Assembly (NCBI RefSeq): GCF_001581005.1
Contig: NZ_LHZV01000065.1
Location: 1-64,000 of the forward strand
Direction: 5' to 3'
Length of the DNA: 64,000 bases
From: Acetobacter orleanensis
GTDB taxonomy: Bacteria; Pseudomonadota; Alphaproteobacteria; Acetobacterales; Acetobacteraceae
Both the position numbers and the translations under genes were made by a program. Each line of letters starts with the position of its first letter. Position 1 is the first letter of the stretch. The notes under the pieces were generated by a model, which was given only the letters and a program-made list of their open reading frames with translations, was not told the origin of the DNA and searched no databases. Below are positions 55,672 through 64,000 of the stretch, piece after piece.

Positions 55672-56044
55672 AGGTTATCCCCGCGTCTATTTTTGCCGCC
55701 GGTCAATCAAGGACAGCCCATCACAAATCGCCACCATGGCTAGTATGCATCTGTTGAATTCAACTTCGTGCCCGCCTGTATGCCGAGAACGCTCAAACCA
55801 GTGGTCATTCCGAAAAGACCGGCCAGAATAAAAACTGGCCCGCAGGTGCCGTATGTGTATTCTTTCCTCTGGATACTGGGTTTGGTTGGTGATGCGCACA
55901 TTACAAAAATAAGACACAGTCCATTTTACGCACCTCGCATCCTTTTGTTGACGCACCGCACCCGAACCCCGTAAAAGGCCCCGTTCCAAAACCGCAATGC
56001 CCCACCCGGCGCAGTCTTATTGAGCGCCGGAGGCGCTGCCTGCT
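55672..56044. other. Gap between the S41 peptidase and the DEAD-box helicase
   Basis: Divergent promoters for the two flanking genes should lie here. One 53-codon frame with a membrane-helix pattern is listed separately. Nothing else is recognised. Confidence 0.4.
55740..55901 (-). CDS. Possible 53-residue single-helix membrane protein
   Basis: An ATG frame with a polar, basic N-terminus (to residue 20), one hydrophobic helix (CGPVFILAGLFGMTTGLSVL) and a short polar tail. The pattern is plausible for a small membrane protein. No ribosome site is visible, and the upstream sequence is T-rich. It may be chance. Confidence 0.3.
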   Translation of the reverse strand: MCASPTKPSIQRKEYTYGTCGPVFILAGLFGMTTGLSVLGIQAGTKLNSTDAY

Positions 56045-57343
56045 ATGTCCCCATCCCTTACGTTTGCCGATCTCCCTCTGGCGCAGCCTTTGCAGGACGC
56101 GCTGGCCGAAGCCGGTTACACCACCCCCACACCCATTCAGGCTCAGTCCATCCCGCTGTTGCTGGAAGGGCGGGATCTGCTGGGTATGGCGCAGACTGGC
56201 ACTGGTAAGACGGCATCTTTCGTGCTGCCGCTGCTGCACCGCATGGCGCAAAACCCGTGCCCGGCACCCAAAGGCGGTGCGCGTGTGCTGGTTCTGGCGC
56301 CCACGCGGGAGCTTGTCTCCCAAATTGCGGATGGCTTTGAAACATTCGGACGGCATCTGCCCTTTACTGTCACGACCATTTTCGGTGGTGTCAGCCCGAT
56401 GCATCAGATCAACGCTTTGAAAAACGGCGTGGATGTTATCGTTGCGGCTCCCGGCCGCCTGCTGGATCTGGTCACGCAGGGCGAGTGTGATCTTTCCCAG
56501 CTTGAAGCTCTGGTGTTGGATGAAGCCGACCAGATGCTTGATATGGGCTTTGCAAAACCCATCGAACGCATTGTCGCCGCGCTGCCCAAGACACGCCACA
56601 CTATTCTGCTGTCCGCGACAATGCCTAAATCCATTGCGACTCTGGCCGAAAGCCTGCTGAATAATCCAGCAAATGTTGAAATCGCACCGCCTTCCACCAC
56701 GGTGGACCGTATTGAGCAGTCCGTCATGTTCATGGATGCGGCACACAAGAAGGAAGCTCTGCTGGAGTTGTTGCGCACCCCCGGCATGGGGCAGGCTGTG
56801 GTGTTTACGCTGCAAAAAAATATTGCAAACGAGGTCTGCGCTTTTATCACCGAGGCGGGTATTACGGCGGAAGCCCTGCATGGCAACAAATCACAAGGCC
56901 AGCGTGAGCGCGCTTTGGAGGCTTTCCGTGCCGGGACGGCACAGGTTCTGGTGGCTACAGATATTGCAGCGCGCGGGATTGATGTTGATACTGTCACGCA
57001 TGTTTTCAATCACGATCTGCCAAGTCTGCCGGAGAGCTACGTGCACCGCATTGGTCGCACGGGGCGGGCAGGGCGTAACGGATACGCTATTACGTTGTGC
57101 GATGCCGAGCAGCGCGCATGGCTGCATGATGTCGAGCGCGAAATTGGCCGTGCCCTGACCATTCATGTCGAGCATCCGTGGCATTCTGAAGAAGCCCGGA
57201 CTTCTACTAAACGTCCTCCGGTTCTCGGTGGTGGTCCGGTTAAGCAGATCAAGCCGCAGAAAGTCCGCGAACGCAAAATCTGGACTGAAGAAGAAAAAAT
57301 CGCTGCACGTGATGCCGCCAAAGCAGCCCGCGTTAACGCCTGA
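56045..57343 (+). CDS. DEAD-box ATP-dependent RNA helicase (RhlE-like)
   Basis: A 432-residue helicase with the full motif set: Q motif (YTTPTPIQAQSIP), Walker A AQTGTGKT (49-56), PTRELV, the DEAD box at 159-162, SAT, ATDIAARGIDV and HRIGRTGRAG. A basic, Lys/Glu-rich tail (about 395-432) can bind RNA. Such proteins remodel RNA in ribosome assembly or mRNA decay. The length and short tail are closest to RhlE. The ATG follows a CGGAGG-like region. A hairpin follows the stop. Confidence 0.94.
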   Translation: MSPSLTFADLPLAQPLQDALAEAGYTTPTPIQAQSIPLLLEGRDLLGMAQTGTGKTASFVLPLLHRMAQNPCPAPKGGARVLVLAPTRELVSQIADGFETFGRHLPFTVTTIFGGVSPMHQINALKNGVDVIVAAPGRLLDLVTQGECDLSQLEALVLDEADQMLDMGFAKPIERIVAALPKTRHTILLSATMPKSIATLAESLLNNPANVEIAPPSTTVDRIEQSVMFMDAAHKKEALLELLRTPGMGQAVVFTLQKNIANEVCAFITEAGITAEALHGNKSQGQRERALEAFRAGTAQVLVATDIAARGIDVDTVTHVFNHDLPSLPESYVHRIGRTGRAGRNGYAITLCDAEQRAWLHDVEREIGRALTIHVEHPWHSEEARTSTKRPPVLGGGPVKQIKPQKVRERKIWTEEEKIAARDAAKAARVNA

Positions 57344-57355
57344 GGCGAGTAAGAG

Positions 57356-57390
57356 GGCTGAAGCACCGTATAAGGGGTGCTTCAGCCTTC
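57356..57390 (+). terminator. Hairpin after the DEAD-box helicase gene
   Basis: Twelve-base arms (57356-57367 and 57376-57387) around an eight-base loop, between convergent genes. A weak T-rich tail follows. Confidence 0.7.
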
Positions 57391-57400
57391 CCTCAGCCTT

Positions 57401-58276
57401 TTAAAAAACCTGCCGCAGACGTACGGTTTTCTTGTCCTCTGTTTCCAGAACCAGCGCCGTGCCATCCATCCGCCAGTGCGTTGCCGCACGGGTCAGGCTG
57501 GAAAACTGCCGCGCCAGTGCATCGCGGCGGCCGGGGCAGGCCATTAGAGTACTGAGGCCACCTTGCGGTGCGGCCTTAACATGACCATTCTTGCCAAATT
57601 CCAGACCACCCACATAGCGGTTGCATCCATCAGAGCCGGATACCTTGCCGCTGGCATTAATATCCAGCGTCGGGGCCATATCCGGCGCGCCTGCTTTCAG
57701 GCCGGGCTGGTCCGTCGTGCGGTCCGTGTCAGAGGGGGCTTTGTTGCCATCCGCCAGTCGGTGTCCGTCCAGCGCTGTGACTACCCAGCGCGTATCGTTC
57801 AGGCTGGTGGGCGCGAGTGATGCCCCACCACAGCCGGTCAGTGTCCGGCCCTGTGTTACAATCCGCACCGTATCGGCATAATTCTGGCCGCTCGTGCTGT
57901 CGGAGCAGGCTTTGGCTGTGACCTCAACCCGCATCGCCTGCGCCTCATAGAGACGGTCCCGGCCTTCCGCATGGGCATGCAACACCGGGCCTGCAATGCG
58001 CGGTTTGTCCGGCGTTTCCAATGTCAGCATGTTCTGCGCCAGCGTCATATGCCAGAATGGTTCATTGCCAGAGGCCTGATATACGCCGTCCAGCTTGCCG
58101 GAAACCGCCACCGGCTGTCCGGCGTCCTGCCCGGCACAGCCTGCTACGAGCCCGACCAGCCCCAGTGCCAGCACACCTGCGCGCATGGCCCGCCGTGGCC
58201 TATGCCGCAGTGTCTGCTCTGCCCGCGTCTGCTGTATGGCGGTCTGCGCCTGCGCGCTTGCTTTAATCCTGTGCAT
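57401..58276 (-). CDS. META-domain lipoprotein (HslJ-like)
   Basis: About 291 residues from the ATG at 58276. A lipoprotein signal (AGVLALGLVGLVAGCAG) lies 30 residues in. A first domain carries GNEPFWHMTL, a pattern of COG3650-type domains. It is followed by the META domain with SLNDTRWVVTALDG, GSDGCNRYVGGLEF and LMACP, the HslJ signature. Start alternatives are 58339 (longer) and 58186, which would put a normal short signal directly at the start. The function is unknown; members are linked to heat and antibiotic stress. Confidence 0.82.
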   Translation of the reverse strand: MHRIKASAQAQTAIQQTRAEQTLRHRPRRAMRAGVLALGLVGLVAGCAGQDAGQPVAVSGKLDGVYQASGNEPFWHMTLAQNMLTLETPDKPRIAGPVLHAHAEGRDRLYEAQAMRVEVTAKACSDSTSGQNYADTVRIVTQGRTLTGCGGASLAPTSLNDTRWVVTALDGHRLADGNKAPSDTDRTTDQPGLKAGAPDMAPTLDINASGKVSGSDGCNRYVGGLEFGKNGHVKAAPQGGLSTLMACPGRRDALARQFSSLTRAATHWRMDGTALVLETEDKKTVRLRQVF

Positions 58277-58548
58277 CCGGTTTCTCAATATCCTCTGGCC
58301 AGTCTTTGCTGTCTCTGTGCGGTGTGGCATACCTGACATACCCCGGTCTCTTGGGGGAATATCTTACTGCCCTTTCACCGTGCAGGGCCAGCCTGCCGTT
58401 AACGCAACAGTCTTGGCACTGTTGCTCCATTCTCGTTTTTACAGGAACAAGTTTTCATTCAGGCTTCCGCACCGTGACGCTTCTGCTTTGTGCATGGTAT
58501 GCTTGCTCTTCCAGACACGGTTATCAGAGCCAAGAGAGGGAGGGCGCC

Positions 58549-58806
58549 ATGCCCGAGAGTAGCATCGCGCAGAAAATCGCTATTGGTTTATGCAGCCTGC
58601 TGCTGGCTATGGGGACACTGGCCGCAGGTATTTACTGTGCTGGTCAAGCCTCAGATCTTCTGCTGCATACGGCCAGATGGCAGGGGCTGAGCCATTATAG
58701 CAGCCTACTGATTGTGCCGCTGGGCCTCGTGCTTTATCTCAGGCACCGCAAACGCGGCCAGAAGCCGGAAAGCGTAAAGGATGATCCTTATGGCGGCCTG
58801 CGTTAA
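58549..58806 (+). CDS. Small predicted membrane protein
   Basis: An 85-residue protein with two hydrophobic helices (about 9-30 and 49-64) and a basic tail (RHRKRGQKPESVKDDPYGGLR). A GAGAGGGAGG ribosome site precedes the ATG. The open frame extends to 58306, but that upstream part is not protein-like. No family is recognised. Confidence 0.65.
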   Translation: MPESSIAQKIAIGLCSLLLAMGTLAAGIYCAGQASDLLLHTARWQGLSHYSSLLIVPLGLVLYLRHRKRGQKPESVKDDPYGGLR

Positions 58807-58848
58807 GAAATCAGCGAGAGCAAGACAAAACAAACCCGAAAGACCATC

Positions 58849-59223
58849 ATGATTATTCAGGGCTATAATTTTTTCTGCGATATGCCCGATGATATGCGCT
58901 ACCTGCGAAACAGCACGCCGGATGAGAATTTTATTGAAGAAAACATGATCTTCATTCTGCCGGAACGTTTAAAGAAGTTCCGTAAAAATCTCTGGCATGT
59001 TCGTAGAAATGCCGGGGCAACACATATTTATATTCCGCTGTTCCGCGTCAAAACCATTCTGGAGCATGACCCTGTTCCGCAGGGGTATGAAGGCCCGCTG
59101 GATGTGTTCCCTTTCTACACCCATACGTCCAAACGCCGCAGCCGCGCGCTGGACTACTATTTATTATTTATCTTCCGGCATAAAGAGACCTATGTGCAGT
59201 GCAAATCCCTTCTTAAACCGTAA
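58849..59223 (+). CDS. Hypothetical protein
   Basis: A 124-residue protein beginning MIIQGYNFFCDMPDDMRYLRNSTP. It is rich in aromatic and basic residues (FRKNLWHVRRNAG, THTSKRRSRALDYYLLFIFRHKE) and has no signal peptide or helix long enough for a membrane. Two cysteines lie at each end. The gene is well spaced after the preceding small gene and has a normal ATG. No family or function is recognised. Confidence 0.6.
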   Translation: MIIQGYNFFCDMPDDMRYLRNSTPDENFIEENMIFILPERLKKFRKNLWHVRRNAGATHIYIPLFRVKTILEHDPVPQGYEGPLDVFPFYTHTSKRRSRALDYYLLFIFRHKETYVQCKSLLKP

Positions 59224-59338
59224 AGGTTTTCAAAACTCTCATCATCCCTAAAAGGTTTCCTTAAACGCTTGCTGCACGCGCCACACGCCCTTTTGTGAGT
59301 CATGCGGGGATTGTGCCGCTTCCGATTGAATGGGAGCG

Positions 59339-59488
59339 TTAGCTCTCTTTTTCAGTCGCCAGACAGCCGGGGCGTGTGCAGTGGCGGTGGTGGAAGTCGT
59401 GTTTGCCATCCCATGAGCGCTGGAGTGTCCAGTCAGACCAGCGGTGCCCGAGAAGGTGGCAGATCAGGCGTGAGCGGAACCATCTCAT
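59339..59488 (-). CDS. 49-residue Cys/His-rich small protein, coupled to the amidase
   Basis: An ATG at 59488 overlaps the amidase stop by four bases (ATGA), and the frame runs 49 codons to a TAA. The protein has CHLLGHRWSDW near residue 10, an aromatic middle, then HDFHHRHCTRPGC. The pairing of a Cys/Gly-His-Arg-Trp start with a His-x-Cys-(4)-Cys end looks like a small zinc-binding knuckle, similar in outline to DUF1660-type proteins. The coupling and the coherent composition argue that it is translated. The function is unknown. Confidence 0.6.
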   Translation of the reverse strand: MRWFRSRLICHLLGHRWSDWTLQRSWDGKHDFHHRHCTRPGCLATEKES

Positions 59489-60864
59489 GAGTTTGGTCTG
59501 CTAAGAGCCTGTTCCAGCCATTCGGCGACCGCAAACAGGTGTTCATCGCCCATATGCCGGCCCATGGCCATGAGGCCTACAGGAGCAGAGCCCTGTTCAT
59601 GGCAGGGGAGGCTGATGGCGCAGCGGTCCAGAAAATTGGTGACTGTCGGGTTGCGCAGAAGCAGGAGGTTGGTCGCTGCGTAATGGCCCTCATCGTGCAG
59701 ATCGGCAATGCGTGGCGCGATGATGGGCACTGTGGGCATCAGAATGGCGTCATACCCGTCCAGTCTTTCGGCTGCTTTGGCAATCAGGGCGCGGCGGCGC
59801 AGTCTGAGTGTAATATAGTCCACGGCAGTTTGTTCCTTGCCGCGTAAAATGCGTTTCAGCACAAATGGATCATAAAGGTCCGCGTGTTTTTCAATAAGTT
59901 TTTCGTGCCATGTGAGGGATTCTGGCGCAGGGAAACCGCCCAGCGCGTTGATGTCCGGTAGAGTATCCAGTTCCGGAAAACTGATGTTTGTCAGGATAGC
60001 TCCGGCCTGTTCAAGCCTGCGCAAGGCGTGCTCATAGGTGCGGGCTACCGTGGCATCCAGACCTGTCGTTACGTAAGTGCGTAACACGCCCAGACGTGGC
60101 GCACTGGTCATGCGCGGTGCCAAGGTGTCTGACAGTGTCACGCTCTGCCCGGACAATATACGGTCTGCCGCCCAGCAGCAGGAGACGGTGCGGCCCAGAC
60201 TACCAACGGAATCCAGCGTAAAAGAGAGGGGGACTGTGCCTTCTGTGGAAATGCGCGAGGCAGTGGGCTTATAGCCCGTCAGACCAGTGAGCGCCGCAGG
60301 AATACGGCAGGAGCCTCCCGTGTCGCTCCCAATGCCGAGCGCCGCCATGCCATCGGTCACGGAAATAGCGGTTCCGGAGGAAGACCCGCCCGGAATACGG
60401 CGGTTGGCTCTGTCCCACGGGTTGGCGGGGGTGCCTGTGTGTGGGTTGATGCCAATGCCCGAGAATGCAAACTCGGTCATGGTCGTGCGGCCAATAGAAA
60501 TCAGCCCGGCTTTGCGCAGGTTGGCAATGGCCGGGGCATCCTGTCTAGCCGGAGCGGCGTGTTCGAGAACGCGGGAGCCTGCTTTGGTTACGGACCCTAC
60601 TTCGTCAAACAGGTCCTTCACGGATACAGGCAGGCCGGACAGGGCGGGAACCGGATGGCCCTGTTTACGACGTTGATCGCTTTCATCCGCAGTCGCGCGG
60701 GCGGACGCAGCGTGAATGGCGACAAATGTACGCGGGCCTTCGCCCTGCGGGTCCGTTATGCGGTCCAGAGCCTGTTCCACTAAATCCCGGCTGCGGAGTG
60801 TGCCGTCTGCCAGAGCCTGCGCCATGGAAAGGAGCGAGTGAGGGGCTGCGGGCATGAAAGGCAA
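59485..60864 (-). CDS. Amidase, amidase-signature family
   Basis: A 459-residue hydrolase. The Ser-cisSer-Lys triad is visible: Lys83 (SVKDLF), cis-Ser161 in PGGSSSGTA and nucleophile Ser185 in GSDTGGSCRIPAAL. The family includes GatA and many amidases acting on small amides. It is not in a gat operon, and the GatA-specific C-terminus is absent, so a stand-alone amidase is likelier. The stop overlaps the start of the small Cys/His-rich gene. Confidence 0.9.
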   Translation of the reverse strand: MPFMPAAPHSLLSMAQALADGTLRSRDLVEQALDRITDPQGEGPRTFVAIHAASARATADESDQRRKQGHPVPALSGLPVSVKDLFDEVGSVTKAGSRVLEHAAPARQDAPAIANLRKAGLISIGRTTMTEFAFSGIGINPHTGTPANPWDRANRRIPGGSSSGTAISVTDGMAALGIGSDTGGSCRIPAALTGLTGYKPTASRISTEGTVPLSFTLDSVGSLGRTVSCCWAADRILSGQSVTLSDTLAPRMTSAPRLGVLRTYVTTGLDATVARTYEHALRRLEQAGAILTNISFPELDTLPDINALGGFPAPESLTWHEKLIEKHADLYDPFVLKRILRGKEQTAVDYITLRLRRRALIAKAAERLDGYDAILMPTVPIIAPRIADLHDEGHYAATNLLLLRNPTVTNFLDRCAISLPCHEQGSAPVGLMAMGRHMGDEHLFAVAEWLEQALSRPNS

Positions 60865-60920
60865 ACTCCGTCTTGAATATTCCGCACCCTGCGGGCGCTG
60901 AAGCTAGGTGCAGGATAGGG

Positions 60921-61703
60921 TCAGGCTACAGGGGCCGTATCCTTCAATGTGACAACCAGCGGCACATGGTCGGACGGACGGTCCATGGCGCGTTCTTCCT
61001 TGTCCGGCACCGCATCAATCAGCCGTTCTGCAACGCGGGGGGAGAGCAGGGCATGATCAATCCGCAAGCCGCAGTCGCGTTGCCATGCTCCAGCCTGATA
61101 ATCCCAGAAGGTGTAAGCCGTGCCTGTGGGGTGGACAGCGCGCAGGGCATCCGTCAGCCCCAGCCAGACTAGTTTGCGCCATGCCGCGCGGCTTTCTGGC
61201 CGCACGAGGGCGTCATCCGGCCCCAGCGCGCCGGGGGCGCAATCTTCCGCAGTGGGGCAGACGTTATAGTCGCCAGCCAGTATGAAATCTGTGTCCGCGT
61301 GCAGGAAAGTCCGTGCGCGCTGGGCGAGCGCCTCGAAAAAAGTCAGCTTCGTTGCATAACCGTCTTCTCCGCCTGAGTTTCCGTTAGGCAGATAAAGGTT
61401 GCCGAGCGTCACACCCTGCGTACGCACTTCCACGTAGCGGGCTGCCGGGTTGTCAAAGCCCGGCAGATGGTCAGAGGTGGTTTCAAAAGCCCCTCGCACC
61501 AGCGTGGCAACGCCGTTGTAGGATTTCTGCCCGACGACGGCGCACTCATACCCGGCTTCCCGAAAAATATCCGCCGGAAACTGTGCGGTCTCACATTTGA
61601 TTTCCTGCATCATCAGCACATCCGGTGTGTGGCGCTTGAGCCAGTCCAGAATGAGGTCTTGCCGTTGACGGACGGAATTGACGTTCCAACTCGCGATTTT
61701 CAT
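60921..61703 (-). CDS. xthA: Exodeoxyribonuclease III
   Basis: A 260-residue AP endonuclease/3'-5' exonuclease of base-excision repair. The motifs are IASWNVNSVRQR at the start, MMQEIKCE (metal-binding Glu), GDYNVCP, and the late RIDHALLSP and PSDHVPLVV (catalytic His). The ATG at 61703 was preferred to 61727 because it begins the fold correctly and overlaps the ErpA-type gene's stop by four bases (ATGA). Confidence 0.94.
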   Translation of the reverse strand: MKIASWNVNSVRQRQDLILDWLKRHTPDVLMMQEIKCETAQFPADIFREAGYECAVVGQKSYNGVATLVRGAFETTSDHLPGFDNPAARYVEVRTQGVTLGNLYLPNGNSGGEDGYATKLTFFEALAQRARTFLHADTDFILAGDYNVCPTAEDCAPGALGPDDALVRPESRAAWRKLVWLGLTDALRAVHPTGTAYTFWDYQAGAWQRDCGLRIDHALLSPRVAERLIDAVPDKEERAMDRPSDHVPLVVTLKDTAPVA

Positions 61704-62080
61704 GCGACGGAAAAGCTCGTGCCACACCCACAGGAGGAGGCTGCGTTCGGGTTGTTCACCGTGAAATGCGCGCCCATCAGCTTGTCCGCAAAATCCAGTT
61801 GGGCTCCGGCGAGCAGATCAAGGCTCACCGGGTCCACCACCACCAGAGCCTCGCCCTTGTCCAGCCGGATGTCATCTGGGGCGACATCCTCCGGGCCGAT
61901 CAGCCTGAACTGATACTGGAAGCCGTTGCAGCCCCCGGCCTCCACCGCCACGCGCAGGGCGGCAGGCGGGGCTTTCCCGTCTGTGGCGGCAGACGCGGTG
62001 CGGGTTGCGATAACGCGGGCAATGCGCGCGGCTGCGGCATCGGAGACGGAGAAGGGCTGAGGCATGATCTGCTGGGTCAT
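61700..62080 (-). CDS. erpA: Iron-sulfur cluster insertion protein, ErpA/IscA type
   Basis: A 126-residue A-type carrier that hands [Fe-S] clusters to target proteins. The three cluster cysteines follow the HesB pattern: Cys in EAGGCNGFQY and the C-terminal SSCGCGTSF pair. An insertion of about 12 residues lies in the early part (ATRTASAATDGKAPPAA). It overlaps xthA, and no isc or suf genes are adjacent. ErpA and IscA are not separable by eye, so the symbol is tentative. Confidence 0.85.
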   Translation of the reverse strand: MTQQIMPQPFSVSDAAAARIARVIATRTASAATDGKAPPAALRVAVEAGGCNGFQYQFRLIGPEDVAPDDIRLDKGEALVVVDPVSLDLLAGAQLDFADKLMGAHFTVNNPNAASSCGCGTSFSVA

Positions 62081-62222
62081 GCTTTCTAGATAGCGTGCGT
62101 GCGCATGAGTTTGAAGGGGCAGGGCGCGCGCATGGTCAATTTTAACGCAATGTCCTAGTGTGCGCGTTCTGTGAGCGGGATGCAGAACCGCCCACGTCAG
62201 AGCAAGCAGGACCGGAAGACTT

Positions 62223-63416
62223 ATGGGACCACAGGCTGTCGCACAGAAGTTTCTCGCCCCCTATGCCGTGCAAGTGGCAGCGGGGAGGGGCCGCCGTCTG
62301 CATGCGGAAGAGGAATCCCTCACCCGCTCTCCCTGGCAGCGGGACCGGGACCGCGTGGTGCATTCCTCCGGGTTCCGGCGGCTGCAATATAAAACGCAGG
62401 TGTTTATTAACCATGAGGGTGATTTTTTTCGCACCCGGCTGACCCATTCTCTGGAAGTGGCTCAGGTGGCGCGCTCCATGGCGCGGTATCTGCTGCTGGA
62501 TGAGGACCTGACGGAAGCCGTCGCTCTCGCGCATGACTTAGGTCACACGCCCTTTGGCCACGCAGGGGAAGAAGCTGTTGCTGCCCAGATGCAGCCATGG
62601 GGCGGGTTTGACCATAACACACAGGCCTTGCGGCAGGTGACGTTGCTGGAGCGGCGTTATCTGGCGTTTGATGGCTTGAATCTGACATGGGAAACGCTGG
62701 AAGGGTTAGCCAAACATAACGGCCCGGTGCGCAATCCCTCAGAACGTCTGCGTGAGATTGATGCGCAATGGCCGCTTGATCTGGGCACATATGCCTCAGG
62801 AGAGGCACAGGTGGCGGCGCTGGCGGATGACATTGCCTATCACGGGCATGATCTGGATGACGGCGTGAAGTCCGGCCTGCTCTCGCTGGATGATCTGGTG
62901 GATGTGCCTCTGGTGGGCAAGGCCTTGTGGGAAGCGCGCAAACTGGCGGCGGATCTCCCCGCTGGAACACCGCATACAAAACAGCGTATCCGGCATGAAA
63001 TGGTCCGGCGTGTGATCCATGCTCTGACAACGGATGTGCTGGTCTGTACCCGCCAGCGGCTGGCCGATATGGTCCCGCAGAGCGTTGAGGAAATTCGGGC
63101 GGCGTCTGAGCCCGTTGTGGCCTTCAGTCCCGAGATGGCGGACGCGAACAAAGGGATTAGAAAGTTCCTGTTTGCAAAGCTTTACCGGCACTGGCGCGTC
63201 AACCGCATGACCTATAAGGCCAAGCGCGTGACGGGTGAGTTGTTCACCATTTTGGTGGAGTCGCCCAAATTGCTGCCTGATGGCTGGCGTGAGCCCGCAC
63301 TGGCAGGGGATGACGCCGGATTACGGCGGACTGTGGCCGATTATGTCGCCTCCATGACGGATCGCTACGCGATGGAAGAACATCGCCGGTTGACTGATCT
63401 GTCCATAGCAGGCTGA
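62223..63416 (+). CDS. dgt: Deoxyguanosinetriphosphate triphosphohydrolase-like protein
   Basis: A 397-residue HD-domain enzyme of the dGTPase family that splits dNTPs to nucleoside and triphosphate. The metal ligands are in FFRTRLTHSLEVAQ (His), AHDLGHTPFGH (His-Asp) and ALADDIAYHGHDLDDG (Asp). DRDRVVHSSGFRRLQYKTQV is the substrate-binding lead. The length fits the shorter type found in alphaproteobacteria. It precedes argS by 39 bases on the same strand, an order common in alphaproteobacteria. Confidence 0.93.
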   Translation: MGPQAVAQKFLAPYAVQVAAGRGRRLHAEEESLTRSPWQRDRDRVVHSSGFRRLQYKTQVFINHEGDFFRTRLTHSLEVAQVARSMARYLLLDEDLTEAVALAHDLGHTPFGHAGEEAVAAQMQPWGGFDHNTQALRQVTLLERRYLAFDGLNLTWETLEGLAKHNGPVRNPSERLREIDAQWPLDLGTYASGEAQVAALADDIAYHGHDLDDGVKSGLLSLDDLVDVPLVGKALWEARKLAADLPAGTPHTKQRIRHEMVRRVIHALTTDVLVCTRQRLADMVPQSVEEIRAASEPVVAFSPEMADANKGIRKFLFAKLYRHWRVNRMTYKAKRVTGELFTILVESPKLLPDGWREPALAGDDAGLRRTVADYVASMTDRYAMEEHRRLTDLSIAG

Positions 63417-63455
63417 AAACGCGGTTCTACCGCTTTCTTTGGGATCTTGAGTGTA

Positions 63456-64000
63456 ATGTCAGACTGTTTGTTCCAGCGTTATCGTCACCACGTTCTGGCC
63501 GCCGTACGGGCGATGCTGCCTGATGTGTCGGAAGAAACGCTGGCCCGTGTGGAAGTCACCCCAACGCGTGATGCGGCCCATGGGGATATGGCAACCAATG
63601 CGGCTCTGCTGCTGGCCAAGGCGGCCCGCCGCAAGCCTGCTGACATTGCAACGGACCTTGTGGCTGCGCTGGAAAAGGTTGAAGGCGTTGCCCGCGTGGC
63701 GGCTGCCGGGCCGGGTTTTGTGAATATTACCCTGACCCCGGATGTGCTGCGCGCCATTCTGCCTGATGTGTTGAAGGTCGGGGAAGCCTATGGCGAGTCG
63801 CAGTCCGGCGCGGGTGTGCGGGTCAATGTGGAATATGTGTCCGCCAACCCTACCGGTCCGATGCATGTGGGCCATTGCCGTGGGGCCGTGGTGGGGGATG
63901 CGCTGGCAAACCTGATGGCCAAGGCCGGGTTTGACGTCACCAAGGAATTCTACATTAACGATGCCGGGGCGCAGGTGAAGGCGCTGGCATGGGCCGTGTA
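63456..64000 (+). CDS. argS: Arginyl-tRNA synthetase, N-terminal part (3' end outside window)
   Basis: The frame opens with [20 protein letters not shown] at 63456 and is still open at the window end, so only about 181 residues are present. The N-terminal additional domain is followed by the class I signature region [26 protein letters not shown], whose HVGH is the HIGH motif. [10 protein letters not shown] follows. The enzyme charges tRNA-Arg; the tRNA-Arg(CCG) gene lies in this window. Confidence 0.95.
   Translation, partial: MSDCLFQRYRHHVLAAVRAMLPDVSEETLARVEVTPTRDAAHGDMATNAALLLAKAARRKPADIATDLVAALEKVEGVARVAAAGPGFVNITLTPDVLRAILPDVLKVGEAYGESQSGAGVRVNVEYVSANPTGPMHVGHCRGAVVGDALANLMAKAGFDVTKEFYINDAGAQVKALAWAV

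Overview
The window looks like chromosomal DNA of an acetic acid bacterium, most likely Acetobacter. The strongest marker is a pyruvate decarboxylase whose active-site residues fall at the canonical numbering. Supporting it are high GC, an alphaproteobacterial aerobic-type cobalamin (vitamin B12) gene set, a Hint-domain surface protein, an autotransporter heptosyltransferase and a NodT-type RND efflux operon. Calls rest on reading translations and motifs only; no database search was run.

Layout. 1-3.8 kb: forward cobalamin run cobB (cut by the window edge), a histidine phosphatase, cobO and cobQ, with overlapping start/stop codons. 4.0-10.3 kb: reverse mscS, then a reverse porin > pdc > MFS transporter run ending at a hairpin terminator. 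10.7-20.2 kb: second cobalamin block (bluB-cobD reverse; cobC plus a degenerate phosphatase-like gene forward; cbtB-cbtA behind a cobalamin riboswitch; cobT-cobS reverse; cobU forward), interrupted by a GtrII-like membrane protein. 20.2-23.8 kb: glycerophosphodiester phosphodiesterase and a TonB-dependent receptor. 24.1-27.0 kb: a BAHT-type heptosyltransferase and a succinate-semialdehyde-type dehydrogenase. 27.1-28.7 kb: a quorum-sensing pair, an AHL synthase followed by a frameshifted LuxR regulator. 28.7-36.2 kb: photolyase, MsrB, DUF4112, TetR, AI-2E-family and DMT permeases, and aspartate 4-decarboxylase. 36.2-40.2 kb: a 1040-residue Hint protein with two large repeats, facing a serine recombinase across a short AT-rich spacer bounded by inverted repeats. 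40.3-44 kb: iron genes (siderophore receptor, Dps, Bfd) with Fur-like boxes. 44.4-50.6 kb: RND efflux operon. 50.9-64 kb: tRNA-Arg and mostly housekeeping genes (fRMsr, S41 protease, DEAD-box helicase, amidase, exonuclease III, ErpA-type protein, dGTPase, start of argS), plus small unknown proteins.

How they fit together. The two cobalamin blocks cover late corrin-ring amidation, adenosylation, lower-ligand synthesis, nucleotide-loop assembly and cobalt entry. The porin-pdc-MFS run suggests uptake of a small acid and its conversion through pyruvate to acetaldehyde. The iron genes form a likely Fur regulon.

Most worth checking: (1) the Hint gene/recombinase spacer, a 142-bp segment bounded by 17-bp inverted repeats, which looks like a phase switch; (2) the luxI/luxR pair, where luxR is off by one base in a short T run and LuxI lacks a normally invariant arginine; (3) a phosphatase-like protein in the cobalamin locus that has lost both catalytic histidines; (4) an unlisted 49-residue Cys/His-rich protein translationally coupled to an amidase.
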